Shown here: in pieces, positions 32,096 to 43,257 of the stretch | Layout: every line of letters begins with the position of its first letter | Position numbering within the stretch: position 1 is the first letter of the stretch | Source of the DNA: Rachicladosporium sp. CCFEE 5018 | Taxonomy: Eukaryota; Ascomycota; Dothideomycetes; Cladosporiales; Cladosporiaceae | DNA length: 64,000 nt | Assembly: GCA_002077045.2 (NCBI GenBank) | Contig: KZ111149.1 | Location: 864,203 to 928,202, forward strand | Direction of reading: 5' to 3' | Made by a program: the position numbers and the translations under genes | Notes under the pieces: model-generated | What the model was told of the DNA's origin: nothing | The model's input: the letters and a program-made list of their open reading frames with translations, nothing else | The model's database searches: none

Positions 32096-33057
32096 ACAGA
32101 CACCGACCATGTTCTGGTCGCCCATGATACTCATGCGTTGTCAGCAGAGGACGGCACGTCCGATATGGTCGCGGTCGGTGAAATTATGATGCAATGCATT
32201 GAGTTGCTTACTGTGGTCGATGGTGAATACCTCTCGCAATCTAATAACCCGAGTTGAGCACCGCCAATGAGACCGGGCTACAATGCGGGAGGAGAGAAAT
32301 CTTGAGCCTTTCACAGAGCCCCTGGCGTTGCATTCGAGCTGCGTCGGGGATACTGTAGCTCATCACATTCGTCTGGCTGAGCTATGAGTGGTGGATGTGC
32401 GATTCTGGAGTGGCGTGGAACGCACGATCAGGGGATGGTCAAAGTGAGAAGGCGACAGTCCCTTCTTGGTGCATCCCGAATGTATCTGTGACTCGATCCA
32501 ACATCGATCTCACCGTACATTCTCACATCACTCCCGCCCATCGCGTTCAAGTCGCGTCCGTTCGCCCCCCAGCTCACCGTTTGTGCACGTGAGCACGCGA
32601 TATGGCTTGGCGGAGGTCCCGGCGGCGCACACGGCAGGTACACTTCTCGACCACAATTCCACCCTCGTCACTTCCACCCAGCACACTCACAACGCAGCCT
32701 CGATTGTCACTGCCGCTACAATCACCGCCTGCCATCAAGAACAACAGCAAGACCTTCCCAACAACCTTCGCTGCTATTCTGAGCGGAGGGTAAGGAGTGA
32801 GTCTCACAACACTGCTTGCCCACATCTCCCTCTCCTTCATGTTCTCAACTGCTTCAGAGCTGCTCGCTCCTCACTCACATTGGATCGTCCTTTTGGCTAA
32901 CGCATTCGCCCAGCAATCAGCGTCGACGACCGCGACACTGTCACTTCCACCGCACTAATCGTAATCACCACCACCACTGTCCTTCTCACCGCCATTGCAC
33001 TGGTCACCTGACCGAACGACGCAGCAGTACTTACATACAACCATCAAAGCATCCATT
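32096..33057. other. Intergenic and 5' leader of the zinc-finger gene
   Basis: No supported gene. From about 32580 the plus strand is rich in CA and pyrimidines like a long 5' leader, with possible leader introns. Confidence 0.4.
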
Positions 33058-34560
33058 ATGAACGGCGAACCCCATCTTATCGGCAGCAACGGGCCCAATA
33101 TGCATGGCCCCGCCATCCCACTCAACTGCAACATCTGCCCGAAGAGGCCGACTTTTAGCGATGTCAGCCATTTACTCACGCATGTAGCCAGCAAGCAGCA
33201 TCTCAGCAATCTGTTCAAGAAGAATGTCCAAGCGGCAGTCAACCCCAATGCCAAGACGGAGCTCGAGCTGTACAACCAGTGGTATGCCAACTGGAACCTG
33301 GACGAGCTCATGCGTGATCGTATGAGCCAGAAGGAGAAGAAGGGTCGTGGCGGCGGAGGAGGGGAAGGGGGTGGTCGGCGTGGACCAAGTGAGCGATGAC
33401 CTCGAACCTCAGGCGATGTAGCTTACCACTAATCCGCATCCAGTCCCGCAGCAGCCATCTGCCCGCAACACCCCGATGTCGCTGGCTATGCCTCTGCCCA
33501 GGCGCGAGCCCAACCTCCGCAACACTCTGCTGGACCCTACCCTCGACCGCAGAATCAAGCTCGAGCCAATGTCTCGCCCTTCGACGCCCAGTCTCATACC
33601 CGCACTCAACAATGCCGCGTTTCACCAAGGCGCATACGGTGCTGCATACCAGGGCTGGTCATCGACAGCATACGGCTACACGCCCTCCGCGTATAGTGGC
33701 ACCAACAGCTACATGACCGACGAGGACGAGGACGATGGCTCGTATGGTGGCTCTCAGCGCGTGCGACGTAATGTACGCGGCCGCTTCAGCGATGAAACCA
33801 CCTCTTGGCAGGGATCATTCTTCGACGAAGAGGAGGAGGTCACTGCAGAGCTTCCTGGCAACGACAACAGTAAGCTCAAAGGAGAGATCTGGCCGGGCAT
33901 GGACTGGTTCGACTCCGCCACACCTGACATGCGCCGCAAGCGCAACCAGAAGAAGTCTGTCGACGTCGTCACAATGCTTGAGGCGATGAGTGGTATCATC
34001 GAGCCTGCGGAGATCATCTTTGATGCTGTTGGCACATTCAAGAGACAGCGTGTCATCACAGGCGAGCCGACGTCGGATAGCCCACTCGAGGGAGAGACCG
34101 AGCCTGAGCCCGACAGCCCGCAGTCCAAAAAGAGGCCCAAGACTCGCAAGCCACGCCAGTCCAGGCAGCCACTCGCGGAGCGGGATGTCAACGGCAGTCG
34201 CAAGCTCCGCGGCCGTCCTCAAGCCAAGCCTCAGCGCAACAGCCGTGCTAGTAGTCAGCTCCCATACTTTGATAGCAGCGATGATATGGACGACGAGATC
34301 ACCTACCGCCAGCCTCGCCCTAAGCACACCCAGCGCAGGTCCGGGCTGAGCATCCACAACGACAACTCTGNNNNNNNNNNNNNNNNNNNNNNNNNNNNNN
34401 NNNNNNNNNNNNNNNNNNNNNNNNNNNNNNNNNNNNNNNNNNNNNNNNNNNNNNNNNNNNNNNNNNNNNNAACACTGCCATGAATCCGCTGTTCTTCGGC
34501 GGCACTCCTCCACCACAGGAGGACGACGAGAGGACGGTGTCTGCGCCGAGCGAGAAGTGA
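33058..34560 (+). CDS. C2H2-like zinc-finger protein (interrupted by assembly gap)
   Basis: Exon 1 33058-33388, intron GTGAGC...CCAG, exon 2 33444-34560 with a 100-N gap at 34371-34470. Near the N-terminus a single C2H2-like finger is seen, CNICPKRPTFSDVSHLLTH followed by KQH, then a helix NPNAKTELELYNQWYANWNLDEL. The rest is disordered: Gly-rich joint, Tyr/Ser stretch, acidic cluster, a conserved-looking patch GEIWPGMDWFDSATPDMRRKRNQKK, then basic regions with a Lys/Arg-rich KKRPKTRKPRQSRQPLAERD segment. After the gap the frame ends NTAMNPLFFGG...SEK. Likely nuclear, and its role is unknown to me. Length cannot be stated because of the gap. Confidence 0.75.
34371..34470. other. Assembly gap (100 N)
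   Basis: Exactly 100 unknown bases, the usual placeholder for a gap of unknown size. It cuts the zinc-finger gene. Confidence 1.
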
Positions 34561-36000
34561 TCGAGCCTCTCCCTGTCGCATGAACTCATGTACCGATACT
34601 CTCGACGACTGGAGCTCTCAGCGGATGGCACACAAGCCACGCGCAATAAGCACACATCATCTGCCTGACGTCTGGTCCTGCACCACACGATCACTCAGAG
34701 ACCACGCTCGCTTGCCCTTCTTCCAAGCCCACAAAGGAACATACACCAAAGTACCCACACCAACCACACACGATCACTTGCCACCCCCCTTACACGACAT
34801 CGCTCACCTTGTTTCTGTTATCGCTGGCGATACCGCGCATGGCTTGGTCGACCTTTCCCGCGTGGCTCATGTCGATCGTCACATTCCCTACACACCGGCA
34901 CTTCATGTCGCGCTGATATGACTTGCATGTCCAACGAGACAGGCATCTGATGGAATGTCTTACGCTTAATGGCTAATGCTCGATGGAAGGGGAGATGTTT
35001 GCAGAAGATGGGAGACGAATGGATGAAGAGGGATGTAGACACCCATGACGGAAAAGCATCGCTATTGTGCAGAAGGCACAATCAAGATGAGGAATATGTG
35101 GATGCAGTGTAAGATAAGAAAGTTGTTGTACGATAGGAACGCCGCCCCTTTACTTCCATGCAGCCATCGTTGTCAACCCATGGCAAGCCGAGTGAAAGCT
35201 GCTGACCATAGTACTCTTCATCAGTGGGCTCAGGCGTCGAGCACATGCTAGCCATGCGCAAAGTCTACTGATCGCGTGCGCAGGATATCACCATCTCCCA
35301 CAGCGGCGCCATACGGATGTCACCCTCTGGCTTGTATCCGCCGTCTGATGCATCAACCTTAGGTTCCGTGACCTGGACACAGAGGTCAGCAGCGACTTCA
35401 ACTGGTAGGGACGATCGGTCTACAGCTGCCTCTGCCGTTGAGCTGCACCGCAGGAACCGATTGAGCTGGCCGTCCATTGCCAGAGGCATGTTCTCCGACT
35501 CTCTGTCTAAGTCAAGTGCAATCGCTGCGCAGTTGACCGCAGCAGAAGTAAGTTTCGAGCATCTGAAGGGGGCGGACATGCTGACCTTTGCCTGCTCGTA
35601 GATGGGCTCTTGGTGCCGGTCACATGCCAACCCAGACCGAATACTACCCTGTTGACCACGCACTGCGCTCTCCCGCAGAAGAATCGATTGCCGCTGACAC
35701 AAAATTCGCTGCGGAAAGAGATGCCATGTGCACTTGGCACGTGGAGCGCACATGGGCACATATATCTTTGAAGTCATCATCCTGAGGGCACATAAGACGC
35801 TTGCCCGCTACTGTTCAATAAGAGCCTTTGCCTGGTATTAACGTGCCAAATTCATCGCTTTCACCAGCCTCTATTGCCAGCTATCGATCCTCAACCACAA
35901 CGGCTACTCTACCTCACCGTCGCCAATCCCAGCCATCCACCGCTACGATGCCCGGCGGCTTCTCCAGCTTCGTCTCCTCCATCTCCTCTTCCGCCCCTCG
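34561..36000. other. Long interval with one doubtful open frame
   Basis: Minus-strand frame 35780-35265 (171 codons, or 104 from the Met in SMSAPFRCSKLTS) is the only sizeable one. It has no recognised motif and may be chance. The right end holds an inverted-repeat block at 35724-35744 that is repeated upstream of the gene at 37.4 kb. Confidence 0.3.
35723..35766 (+). promoter_or_regulatory. Conserved upstream block with imperfect palindrome, copy 1
   Basis: Near-identical to 37185-37226. The core 35724-35744 has 9-base arms around CTT (CCATGTGCA and GGCACGTGG) and is followed by GAGCGCACATGG and a TATA-like CATATATC. It lies about 235-280 bp before the ATG at 36001. Confidence 0.5.
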
Positions 36001-36836
36001 ATGCCCTCCTTCCCGTCCTTCCGCCCCTCTGCGCCGGTCTCCGCTCCAAAGCTGGCTTCTGCTCCCCAGCCAGGCGTCGCTCCCGTAATGATCCCGGGCA
36101 GCAATGGAGTGCACACTTCCAACGCCGCAACCGATGCACTGCCCCCGGCGATCTCAAGGTTTGGGGCTGGGGTGTGGGGATACATGCTGCCGATTTTCAG
36201 CGCCGTGGGCAGCATAGCGTGGGTTGTAGTCTACATTACTAATGTGCTGGGTCTTGGGGTTGCTGCATTCTTTGCTGCCTTTGTAACGATATACGGCCTC
36301 ATCGCTATCACGGTGACGCTACGGTACATCACTGGTACGACTTCCCAATGCCGTCAGACCAAGCCCAACACGCAGTGAACTAACACGCGAATGACAGGTA
36401 CACGTAACTCTCTCCCCACCGGCGTCTTCAAAGCCTACACAACGACCGCATGGCTCACGGCGTCGCGGGTGCAGGTGGAGTGCTGTATGCGCTCTACTAT
36501 GCCATAGATCGGAATTCCTACCTCACACTCCTGCTCATCTCAACGCAGGCGATCTTAGCCATTAACCTCGCGATGTCTCTGTGCACCACGGCTCTCACGC
36601 TCGTTGTGATCCTGTCGCAAGGAGTCCAGAGCTGCATCCGCGGTTGGCGATCTGGTGAGGGCGTCACGGATGTCTCACAGAAGGCGCCTGGAGAGGTAGA
36701 AGCCGGTAAGGGACTTTTGGCGGCGATCAGGGAGGCTTGGAAAGCCGCGGAGAAGGCTTTTCAAGGCGGGGCGAATTCTGGGGTTGAGAGGCCGCCGGGG
36801 TATAGCGCTGTGCCTGCGGTGGAAACCGCGGTGTAG
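36001..36836 (+). CDS. Two-exon multi-helix membrane protein, tandem copy A
   Basis: Exon 1 36001-36334 and exon 2 36475-36836, phase 1, 231 residues. A Pro/Ala-rich start leads to the block TSNAATDALPPAI shared with the next gene, then helices GYMLPIFSAVGSIAWVVVYI and VLGLGVAAFFAAFVTIYGLIAI in exon 1, and YLTLLLISTQAILAINLAM plus TTALTLVVILSQGV in exon 2, then a polar tail. The intron model uses an acceptor GTGCAG at 36474. A better-looking acceptor at 36397, just after a CTAAC branch site and at the homologous place, would put exon 2 out of frame. So this copy may be frameshifted or may have shifted its splice site. Confidence 0.6.
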
Positions 36837-37184
36837 AGGGTGGTAAGCATCTCTGACCACGCAACCGTACAGAGAGGGTAGTAGGGAAGCGTAGCTTACT
36901 CGAGTTCAAGTCTCATCACTTGAATGTCTGTGGCAATATATTCTGTGTTCTAGCAGTATCGCGCTGTCTACCATACTCAGTGACTTGCTTGCCACACACT
37001 CTCTTTTCGCGCTCGCGGCGAAGGTTACCTCAATTTTTGGGAGCGCAGAAATGCTGACCATAATGGATTGTGAGCTTGGCTGTCAGATTTGACCACGTGC
37101 TAGTCCATGGCGAGCACTACCAAGTCATACTCTGGCCCCTAACGAATTGAATACAGCTGACTGAGCCCGAACCAGAGCTGAATA

Positions 37185-37226
37185 GCCATGTGCCCCTGGC
37201 ACATGGAGCGCAAATGGCTATATCTC
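37185..37226 (+). promoter_or_regulatory. Conserved upstream block with perfect palindrome, copy 2
   Basis: Perfect inverted repeat at 37186-37206: arms CCATGTGCC and GGCACATGG with a 3-base centre, then GAGCGCAAATGG and CTATATC. It lies about 175-195 bp before the ATG at 37380. The symmetry suggests a dimeric regulator site. Confidence 0.5.
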
Positions 37227-37379
37227 TCCCCTCTCCATCCTACTGCCAGAGCTCTTCCCTTTCCCACCCCTCTCGACGAGCCCTCGAATACCTTCAACCG
37301 TATCCCGGTCCTACGCAACAATACCAGCGAGGTTCTTCAGTCCAACAACGACGCCCTCAACGATTCGCTAAGCGTGACG

Positions 37380-37986
37380 ATGTCTGCTATCACCGCTATC
37401 ATAGCAGCGAATAGTGCCAGCACTTATGACGACGAGGGCTACACCTCTAACGCCGCCACAGACGCCCTGCCCCCGGTAATCTTCAGCTTGCCCGCCGGCG
37501 TCTGGACATACCTCCTCCCCGGCTTCACCGCGCTAGGAAGTATAGCCTCCATTCTCCTCTGGATCCTCACCGTCTTCGCGCTGTTCGGCGCAGCATATCT
37601 GGCGGCGGCGGGGACGCTGCACTACGTGCTTGCCGTGACGATGATGTCGTATCGAGCGCGAGGTAAGGCTGCTCTCCCAAACAGTCTTGGGCTGACCAGC
37701 TGCTGACGTGTGGAAAGGACGTCGCTCTCCTACAGGGAGTTTGGAGCACAACGAGGTGCCAGGGTTTCCCATGTTCTTCGGCGGTATCTGCGGCGTCTTG
37801 TACGCGCTATGGCAGGCCGTGGAAGCTCGCTCGTATGGACAGCTGGTTGTCATCGCGAGCAAGGCGTTTCTGACGATCAGCCTGCTTGTAGCGCTGCCTT
37901 GGACAGCGATTGTGGCGGCGCTGGCCGTGGGAGTCTGGTGTCACGATGTGCTGACTACCGCCCAGTGGGTCAGAGCGAGCGGGTGA
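37380..37986 (+). CDS. Two-exon multi-helix membrane protein, tandem copy B
   Basis: Exons 37380-37662 and 37718-37986 (donor GTAAGG, acceptor GAAAG, phase 1), 183 residues. Starts MSAITAIIAANSAS, then TSNAATDALPPVI as in copy A, helices WTYLLPGFTALGSIASILLW and VFALFGAAYLAAAGTLHYV, and after the intron MFFGGICGVLYALWQAV, LVVIASKAFLTISLLVAL and WTAIVAALAVGVWC. The open frame extends upstream to 37188, so a longer N-terminus is possible. Homology to copy A covers both exons and the upstream block, so this is a tandem duplication. It ends earlier than copy A, without the long polar tail. Confidence 0.7.
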
Positions 37987-38313
37987 GCCAGAAGGGGGAG
38001 GATGGAGGGTTCTGGGAGGAGGTTAAGGAGCAGTGGAAGGGTATGAGGGCGATCTTTGAGAGCGAAGGGAAGCCAATGGTGTCGAGTGAGGCCGCTCAGC
38101 CGGTGCTTGGACATCATAGTGCACCCTCACCTGGCGATCCGGGCTGGGGAGTGTAGAGGCGATGCGACATGGAGCAGCTTGAGGGTAGTCTGCCACCGCC
38201 ACTGCGCATCGCTGAGCATTGCGTGGTGTTGGGCCATCGTTTGAGCGGCTAGAAGGATTTCATGGCTCGGTATCCCATAATGCTGGGCAATCTTAGTTGC
38301 AACTTCCAAGCGT

Positions 38314-39661
38314 TCAGGCGACTTCCTCGACCATCCTTGCCCCACCTCTCGTCAGCCCTTCGTCTGTCTTCACAGGCCCGCCAAAGACTTCGCCTCTCTC
38401 ACCAGCAAGCCACTCGCTAGGTACACCTACCCGTACCCCTTCCTTCGAGCTGACCCAGCGTGCGAACAGCGGATCAGCTCTGATCTCCTCGCCATCCTCG
38501 TCCCATCCGCCAGGCGTGCCAGTTCCATGTAAGCCCGCTGCGAGCATCTCGGCGCGCGTGCGGCGTTTGGGGGCGGGCTTCTGGAGGAGCTTGTTGATTG
38601 TTTCCATCTACGAATTCCATAGTCAGTAAGGTAATCGGAGAAAGGGTATGAGCAAGACATACCTTCTCCTCCTCATTCTTCTTCTCGCTCAGGTTCTTTC
38701 GGCGCCTTGCCATTTCTTGTCTTCGCATAGCGTGCTCTTCCGTGGTGAGCACTTTCTTCTTCAACGCCTCGTTACTGAGCGCCATGAGATTCGCATCCTC
38801 TTCGAAAGCACCCCGTTGCCGTCGCGTAAGTTTAGTGAGATCTGGCGTTGCGGAACGGGAGTTGGAGTTCGACGAATCTGGAGAGCCTGACTCATCATTC
38901 TCCTCCCCGTCTTCGTCGTCGTCGAGCAGCTCATCCTCGGGATCAATGTCGATGCCTATCTCGTCTTCGTTCTGGGCTGTGATGTCTGCGGTCTCGTCGG
39001 CGGAGTCTAGATCTGAGAGATCTTCTTCCTCGTCTCGGGCTTGTTTGCGCTCGACCGAAGGTAGGGGTTTCGACTTGCTGGGACCGGAGACTGTGACTAC
39101 GGGGTTACGCTGGCCGTGTCCAGGTGGATGTGTCTTGATCACAGGAGGGGGAGGATGTGGATGCTGCATTTCGGGCGCGTCGTCGTCGTCTTCTTCGCCT
39201 TCGGCGTCGTCGTCACTATCGGCATTCGCTGGATCTGCGTCTTCGATGTCTACGTCGCCGTCTGCCTCTGCATCGTCTTCGCCATCCTCTGCCTCCATGC
39301 CACCCATGTCCTCATCCTCCTCGCTCTCCGGCTCAATCAGCGCCCTCGGGTTCCTAGTCGATCGCGCTGGCCTGGCAGCAGCAGGCGCAGGCGTTACTTC
39401 GCTCTCGCTTGGTCCATCTGCAGCGTACGGATTGGGTGGTATAGACGATCCTGATGTGGCTTGGCGGAGCTTGGAGGGCGCAGCTTTGACTGTCAACTTC
39501 AGCGATTGCTTCCCACTAGTCGCTGCGCTGCGGGAGAGGACTGCGGTGGAGGGTTGGCTGGGAGGGCTACCACTGCGGGTGTCAGCGCGTGTGTATGGTG
39601 TTGATTTGCTCTGTGGGTGTGCGGAGGAAGGTGCGCGGGTTGAGCGGCGGGTCGGAGGCAT
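38314..39661 (-). CDS. IES2: INO80 complex subunit Ies2-type (PAPA-1 domain) protein
   Basis: Two exons, 39661-38663 and 38607-38314 (donor GTATGT, acceptor CGTAG), 430 residues. The N-terminal 300 residues are disordered, Ser/Pro-rich then very acidic. The PAPA-1-like domain follows: LTRRQRGAFEEDANLMALSN, TTEEHAMRRQEMARRRKNLS, then across the intron METINKLLQKPAPKRRTRAE. The C-terminal part has WVSSKEGVRVGVPSEW. Ies2/INO80B activates the INO80 nucleosome remodeller in the nucleus. The frame is preserved exactly at a phase-0 intron. The acidic region is longer than in budding yeast Ies2. Confidence 0.88.
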
Positions 39662-40363
39662 GATGATGTTGTAGGAAGGGGATCGAGGGTAGATGTGATT
39701 CAGAGTCTTCTGTGGTACAATGCTTCTCAAGCCGCAGCCTGCAGCTCATGCACAAGCAATCATCGCGCCTTCCTTCCAGCTACGCGGGACGCTGCCGCTG
39801 TTGAAGCTGGCTGGCTGGCTGGCTGGCTGCGACTTGCATGCCTGATCTGCGTTCCACACCATCCCGTCGGTATGACAGCACGTGGCCAGGCTTAGTCACT
39901 TCTCGTGCATGCATCATTGCCTAGTACTGCTAGTTGTGGGAGTGGCGTAGTGCTTGGTAAGGCTGATGCTCATGCAGGTGCAGACTTGCGTATGGTGTGG
40001 ACGTACCGTGCCATTGGACTGGGAGGCTGATACATCGGGATCGCGCCTGCTGCTCGTGGGGCGCTTATCGGTGCCCCGGACGCTGACTTCAGCCGCTTTG
40101 AGGTGTTGTAATCCATGATTACCGTGCAATGATGGGATGTACGGGAAACGTTACCATTCTATAGGTAATGCAATGAGTGACATGTGCGTCCACTCCACGA
40201 CATGTGAACTCGGCCATCGCTAGAGTTGCACCGTCGGCTAAATGTTACGTTTGGTCAGCCGTAGTAATCACATGCCGAGGCCCATTCCAAGTGCGTTTCG
40301 TCCAGCCATCGCCCGTGTAAACGATGTCTTCACAGGCTTGAAACCACACAGTAGCAGCGCAGC
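39662..40363. other. Intergenic with a short simple repeat
   Basis: Contains a (GGCT)n run near 39811-39827 and otherwise nothing recognisable. It holds the divergent promoters of the Ies2 and peroxin genes. Confidence 0.5.
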
Positions 40364-41479
40364 ATGTCAGACGGACCAGGAAAGCCAGCTATACCGGCTT
40401 GGCAACATGCTCAGACGCCCTTGAAGCCCGATATTCCATCCACGATGCCGAGGGGTGAGAGCGCCGAACCAACATCAACACCAGCAGCGACGACCAGCTT
40501 GGAACAGGACGAGACATCTGCAGTCGGCATAGAGGTATCCGGCGAGCCGACCACAGATCAAGAACGCGTGAAGTCATTCCTGCAGCATGATGAGATCAGG
40601 GCCGCTCCGATCGAGAAAAAGCGGACGTTCCTGTTGAGCAAAGACATTCCAGCCCATGTCATCAATCAGAAATTGGGCGCGACTGTCGCGGCCTTTGACG
40701 CATCGGACGTTGCCAGCTTTCAGACGAAGAGCACGACAACACTGCTGCAAGCTCAGACACGACCAGCAGCTCCCCCAATCATCACATACCCCGAATGGCT
40801 AGCAGAAAGCCACAAGCCGCCACCACTCATCACAGTCTCCCGCGCAGTCAACACAGCATACATCGCGTCAGGTCTAGCCGCACTGCTCTACGGCGCCAGC
40901 ACCTTCTTGATGCAGCCCATGGCGGAGAGAATGACCGAGAGTCGACACGATTTCGCTGCACACAGTACCACCAAGGTGGACGAATTCAACGACCGCCTGT
41001 CGAAGCTTGTGTCTCGTGTGCCTGAGACGAAGCGAGCTGGAGACGATGCGGACGATATCGAGAGCATCACAAGCGACCCAACCGAGCTCTTCCACCGCGA
41101 CATGGGCACGCAGACCTCCCCTCCCCTCTCGCCCTCCTCAAGCACCAGCACAGAAACCGGCGCCCACCCTGCCATCACCAAACAAGCCGACCGCCTCGCC
41201 AGCTTGAACTCAGAGCTCGCCAGCATCCTCTCCGGCTCCGAAAGCGCAGACGCGGCTACCAATATGCGGCAAGAGAAGCTCGATGAGCTGCACAATTACC
41301 TCGACAACACCCTGTATAGATCCCAGCCTGTGAGCGTGTGGTCTTCGGGTGTTGATGCGAATGAGGAGAAGGGGAGGTGGGATGCTGTTGAGGAGTTGAA
41401 GAAGGAGATTCGGGGCGTCAAGGGGGTGTTGTTGAGTGCTAAGAGGTTTGCGCCGGTTAATGGTGTGAGAGCTGGCTAG
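40364..41479 (+). CDS. Pex14/Pex17-type peroxisomal membrane protein
   Basis: Single exon, 371 residues. Around residues 68-105 is a Pex14 N-terminal-type domain: VKSFLQHDEIRAAPIEKKRT, FLLSKDIPAHVINQKLG. A Pro-rich linker leads to a membrane-associated helix AYIASGLAALLYGASTFLM, then a coiled-coil-like region (ESRHDFAAHSTTKVDEFNDR). The C-terminal part is Ser/Pro-rich. Pex14 docks the Pex5/Pex7 import receptors at the peroxisome. Filamentous ascomycetes also have the related Pex14/17 (Pex33), and the helix after the linker fits that type, but I cannot separate the two without alignment. Confidence 0.75.
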   Translation: MSDGPGKPAIPAWQHAQTPLKPDIPSTMPRGESAEPTSTPAATTSLEQDETSAVGIEVSGEPTTDQERVKSFLQHDEIRAAPIEKKRTFLLSKDIPAHVINQKLGATVAAFDASDVASFQTKSTTTLLQAQTRPAAPPIITYPEWLAESHKPPPLITVSRAVNTAYIASGLAALLYGASTFLMQPMAERMTESRHDFAAHSTTKVDEFNDRLSKLVSRVPETKRAGDDADDIESITSDPTELFHRDMGTQTSPPLSPSSSTSTETGAHPAITKQADRLASLNSELASILSGSESADAATNMRQEKLDELHNYLDNTLYRSQPVSVWSSGVDANEEKGRWDAVEELKKEIRGVKGVLLSAKRFAPVNGVRAG

Positions 41480-41922
41480 CTGAGCTAGAACACCCCTCAG
41501 TTCTGGGCATCTCGAATGAAATGACGGTGCCTCATTGAAGCTGCATGAACCAGAAACGCATGCTACGCTTGGTGTTGCTCTCCTGTCGGTCCGAGGACAG
41601 GCTTCTTGTTCGGGCATCTTTCGAATGCGCCAGGGTAGCGAAGGCTAAACGGCACGCTATTGAGAGCTAATCGCTCGCTTTGAGATGGCACAACTTCTTC
41701 TTGGCAATATCAGCCTGACATGTGCTCACAGCCGAGACTACAGCGGCACATGTGAACGCCCACTTGAGTGGAGACTGCGAGCTTGTGCACGTACTCTAGA
41801 TTCACTGAGTGAAGGACGCTTCAAGAGGATCGCACACTGCGCTAGTACTTTGTCTAGCTCCTACTTGCAGCCATGTTCTCATCTACTACCACTCGACTTC
41901 ATCAAACAGCAATACTTCTGGA

Positions 41923-42724
41923 ATGGCGAACGACTCGCTATCGAAGCGGCCGTGGTACTTTCGTTTTTTCTATAATGGGCCGAGCAGGGACTGACGCTTT
42001 GTACAGCATTACGTGGAAAAAGACCTTTCAAGTGAAGGTGGGGACGGGCCCGAATGCTATTGTGTACACACTGCACACCGACCTCTTCACCAAGCGCTCG
42101 TCTTTCTTTAGAGCTGCCACTTCACGTTCATGGAGGAAGGGAAATGCGCCGATAGATATGACTGATCACGATACCGGCACCTTCGACGGCTACCCCGACT
42201 GTGTCTACCTCGGCGGATTGCAGGCGCATGAGGATGAGCACAGCGACGACGAGGACTCCGATGAAGACTCCGACGTGGATGATGAGAACTCCGATGATGA
42301 CGAGGACGACGACCTTCTGAATATGGAGCGCATGCTGGATCTGTACATCCTGGCGGATAAGCTCGGTGACCTCAAAGCAGCCAATTACGTTATCGACGAG
42401 CTGGTCACGCTGAGCGATCGAATCGATTCGCTGCCCGAAGACGAAGTGACGAACCCCATCTTCGACGGAGCGGGTGCTAGTCCTCTCCGCAAACTGCTTG
42501 TGGACTGGTATGTGCACGACGCTGGGGGTAGCTTTGCGGCCGAAGAATTTTCGCACGATACGCTTACCGCTGTGTTCGCGGAGTTTGCACGACTGCGCAA
42601 TTTGATCGCGGATGAAGGCACACACGCACGGAATGATGGGCTGGGGTTGTCGGTTTCAAGGATGGTGGGGAGGGATAAGTGTCGGTATCACCAGCATGAT
42701 AGCGAGCACCCGAAGTGCGCCTGA
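41923..42724 (+). CDS. BTB/POZ protein with Cys/His tail, array copy a
   Basis: Exon 1 41923-41954 (donor GTACTT, phase 2) and exon 2 42007-42724 (acceptor TACAG), 249 residues. BTB core: KKTFQVKVG, IVYTLHTDLFTKRSSFFRAA, APIDMTDHDTGTFDGY, then a run of Asp/Glu/Ser that is much longer than in its paralogues, then MLDLYILADKLGDLKAANYV, SPLRKLLVDWYVHDAGG, LTAVFAEFARLRNL. The end DKCRYHQHDSEHPKCA is shared by the whole array. BTB domains dimerise and often link substrates to Cullin-3 ligases; the specific role here is unknown. Exon 1 of only 32 nt is supported by its match to copies c, d and e. Confidence 0.8.
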
Positions 42725-43257
42725 ATGGAATCTGCGTACAGGTTGGTCTGGTACGGCTGAGCTGGAATGGAGGACCTACGCGTGAAGGCATGGTGCGAAG
42801 CAAAGCAAGGCGATGTCGACCGGCGTCCGAATCGAGTCGAGCTTCGAGTGAGGTGGTCATTTTTGGAACAGCTCGTCGTGACAAGAGCGGCCCGAGGTAG
42901 TATGGGTTCTTTATCTCAACCACTGCCACCTCACGTACGCTTATCCTTCACTTGCACCAGCCTCTGTCATCTTCGCTTCTCCAAACGTCCGAGACACTGC
43001 AAGTGCACTGAAGGATCCAGCTGCATCAAGCAGCCTCTACGCTGTTGCACTCATGAAGATCCGACCGCCAGTAAAGCTCTCGAAGGCTCCACAGCACGCT
43101 CGTGCACACGCAGCCGGTCTAATAGCAGCGTTAGATGTCTGAGACGCGGGCTGAGAGATGGAAGACATGAGCACACTCTACAGACCAGTGCACGCCTCTG
43201 CACATATAAGATCCGCCTGCACATCCTCTCCCCTGCCAGCGCTCAAGATAGTCCAGA

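Noticed and set aside
38742..39674. 310-codon plus-strand Ser-rich frame opposite the Ies2-type gene.
   Set aside because: Antisense of the acidic region (GAC/GAG read as Ser/Val/Leu); the minus strand has the conserved domain and clean intron.
39811..39827. GGCT tetranucleotide run.
   Set aside because: Only about four units; an ordinary short microsatellite.
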